NCBI GenBank assembly: GCA_030141605.1
Contig: JAQGDQ010000072.1
Coordinates: forward strand, 491,001-555,000
Direction of reading: 5' to 3'
From: Tubiluchus corallicola
Lineage: Eukaryota; Priapulida; Priapulimorpha; Priapulimorphida; Tubiluchidae
DNA: 64,000 nucleotides
Shown here: positions 62,671-64,000 of the stretch, piece by piece
How the letters are laid out: each line of letters begins with the position of its first letter
How positions within the stretch are numbered: the first letter of the stretch is position 1
Notes under the pieces: model-generated
The model's input: only the letters and a program-made list of their open reading frames with translations
The model's database searches: none
What the model was told of the DNA's origin: nothing
Program-made: the position numbers and the translations under genes

Positions 62671-62990
62671 CAGCATGACAATTTAATGGGAACTATTGGT
62701 AGGGACTGAAAAACATCCAGCATGACAATTTAATGGGAACCATTGGTGGGGACTGAAACATCCAGCATGACAATTTAATGGGAACCATTGGTGCGGACTG
62801 AAACATCCAGCATGACAATTTAATGGGAACCATTGGTGGGGACTGAAACATCCAGCATGACAATTTAATGGGAACCATTGGCAGGGACTGAAACATCCAG
62901 CATGACAATCCAGTAGGAACTAATGGTGGGGACTGAAACATCCAGCATGACATTTCAGTAGGAAACAATGGTGGAAACTGACACAGGGTT
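62671..62990. repeat. 45-bp minisatellite, seven units
   Basis: CAGCATGAC starts at 62671, 62718, 62763, 62808, 62853, 62898 and 62943: 45-bp steps after the first. Units end GGGGACTGAAACATC. Because 45 is a multiple of three, the minus strand stays open and would encode a 15-residue repeat (SCWMFQSPPMVPIKL), but no start, splice context or homology supports a gene. Confidence 0.92.
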
Positions 62991-64000
62991 TCTTTTATAC
63001 TGTGGGAGCTTTTCATTAAATAACTATGTCACATTTGCTAAAACTACAAGTGGTGGGTATCCCACTAATTAAGTATAACAAATGTAGTTACAAGAAAATT
63101 ATTAAGTCAATGATAAGTGTTCTGTTAAAACTTAGCTGCTCAGTGGCAAAGTCCTTTTTGTTCTCTTAGGAGTTGCCTTAGAATTCTATTACTATTTTAC
63201 TTACTCCTCATGCAACTTTTTTGCAAACAGAACAAAAATGCTTAGTACTTGGGTATGTGATGAGGATTATTATTAATGCGTATGTTTGAGAATTCTAGCC
63301 AATTTAAACAAAGCATGATGTTGCTGAAGTCTGTGAACAAATAAACATTGTCAGAGCATGTCAACTGAGCTGTAAACGGAATCCCAAAGATCATCACTAT
63401 TATTTACTTGATTTAACAAGAGTGTTACATGAACAACAAAGCAAACAGGGTTAAATCAGCCAATATAACAAACACTCATTCTGTTAGGCAAATTACAGAG
63501 ATTGCTGTTGTCTATCTAACAAAGTTATTAACTTACACAGTCACAGTAACTTATTGTTACTAAGCTAATGGTTAAGAACTGTCACAAGACGCAGCAACAC
63601 CTGCCACACTTTTAATCGTATGTGGCAACTCTACATACAAGAGATATAGGTAGTTGAAAAAAGCCTACTAAGAACAATATAATAAACCCTCATTATAACA
63701 AACTTCAGATATAACAGATTATTTCTAGTTGTCTGATACTCTCATTACACTGGACAATTAACGTCCTTTATAATGATGTCAATTAACTGTTTGAAACGAA
63801 ACCTCTGGTTGGTTTGTGATCTGCTGCTTGCTTACCTGGCATGATCTAATGTAAAATACACAGTCAAGAAACCAGAAGTTAATTACTCCTTATCAGCCTA
63901 GTCATGTAAGTAAACTGATGTGTGAAAACTGCTATTACAACTAGTTGCAAGCTAACAAAGAACTTTCTAAATTGTTGGTTCTTTTGCACTTTAACAAATA

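Larger units (their letters stand above)
57029..64000. other. gene-poor repeat-rich tail of the window
   Basis: After the NACA 3' UTR no exon of a recognisable gene was found on either strand. It contains a pogo-like MITE, two short tandem duplications, a family of related ~350-bp repeats and a 45-bp minisatellite. The 163-codon minus frame at 60717-61208 lies in the repeats and has no known motif. Confidence 0.55.

Overview
The window is animal nuclear DNA: AT-rich (about two thirds A+T by eye), with small exons bounded by GT/AG introns, four recognisable metazoan genes, and introns and spacers full of transposable elements. Nothing bacterial or plasmid-like was seen, and no CRISPR array or rRNA. 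The host is probably an invertebrate. The Gmr1-type Ty3/gypsy element and the splice acceptors lying next to the start codons would fit a tunicate or a cnidarian, but the sequence does not settle this.

Host genes, left to right. (1) The first two coding exons of a probable slingshot cofilin phosphatase on the minus strand (7532 back to 848); the gene continues past the left edge. (2) A complete TRAF6-like ubiquitin ligase on the plus strand (9688-30767, 9 exons, 636 aa). It has a Ser/Thr-rich N-terminus, a TRAF6-type RING, TRAF zinc fingers, a short coiled coil and a MATH domain. (3) A complete PAAF1 homologue on the minus strand (46772-32070, 9 exons, 395 aa), a WD40 proteasome-ATPase-associated factor. 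(4) A complete NACA gene on the plus strand (49225-57028, 7 exons, 237 aa), the alpha subunit of the nascent-polypeptide-associated complex. Slingshot/TRAF6 and PAAF1/NACA are divergent pairs; TRAF6 and PAAF1 converge. Exon phases join without conflict in all three complete models. The genes share no pathway that the layout would reveal.

Mobile DNA. A nearly intact BEL/Pao retrotransposon with a 1951-codon ORF and a SAP-like N-terminus lies in TRAF6 intron 1, and the only assembly gap falls on its 5' LTR edge. An internally deleted Gmr1-like gypsy element, with integrase ahead of RNase H, lies in TRAF6 intron 4 on the minus strand. Others are a decayed LINE in the slingshot intron, a PIF/Harbinger element with TTA target duplications, a dead piggyBac with a nested insertion in PAAF1 introns, a LINE tail, several TA-flanked pogo/Tigger-like MITEs, and two long inverted-repeat elements in or near the divergent promoter regions.

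Most worth a second look: a nine-copy 91-bp tandem array that begins at the PAAF1 exon-6 splice donor, so that each unit repeats the donor; a pair of conserved ~95-base elements in neighbouring NACA introns that may be intronic small RNAs; the deleted Gmr1-like element; and splice acceptors 0-8 bases upstream of three start codons. The right-hand 7 kb shows no gene, only repeats.
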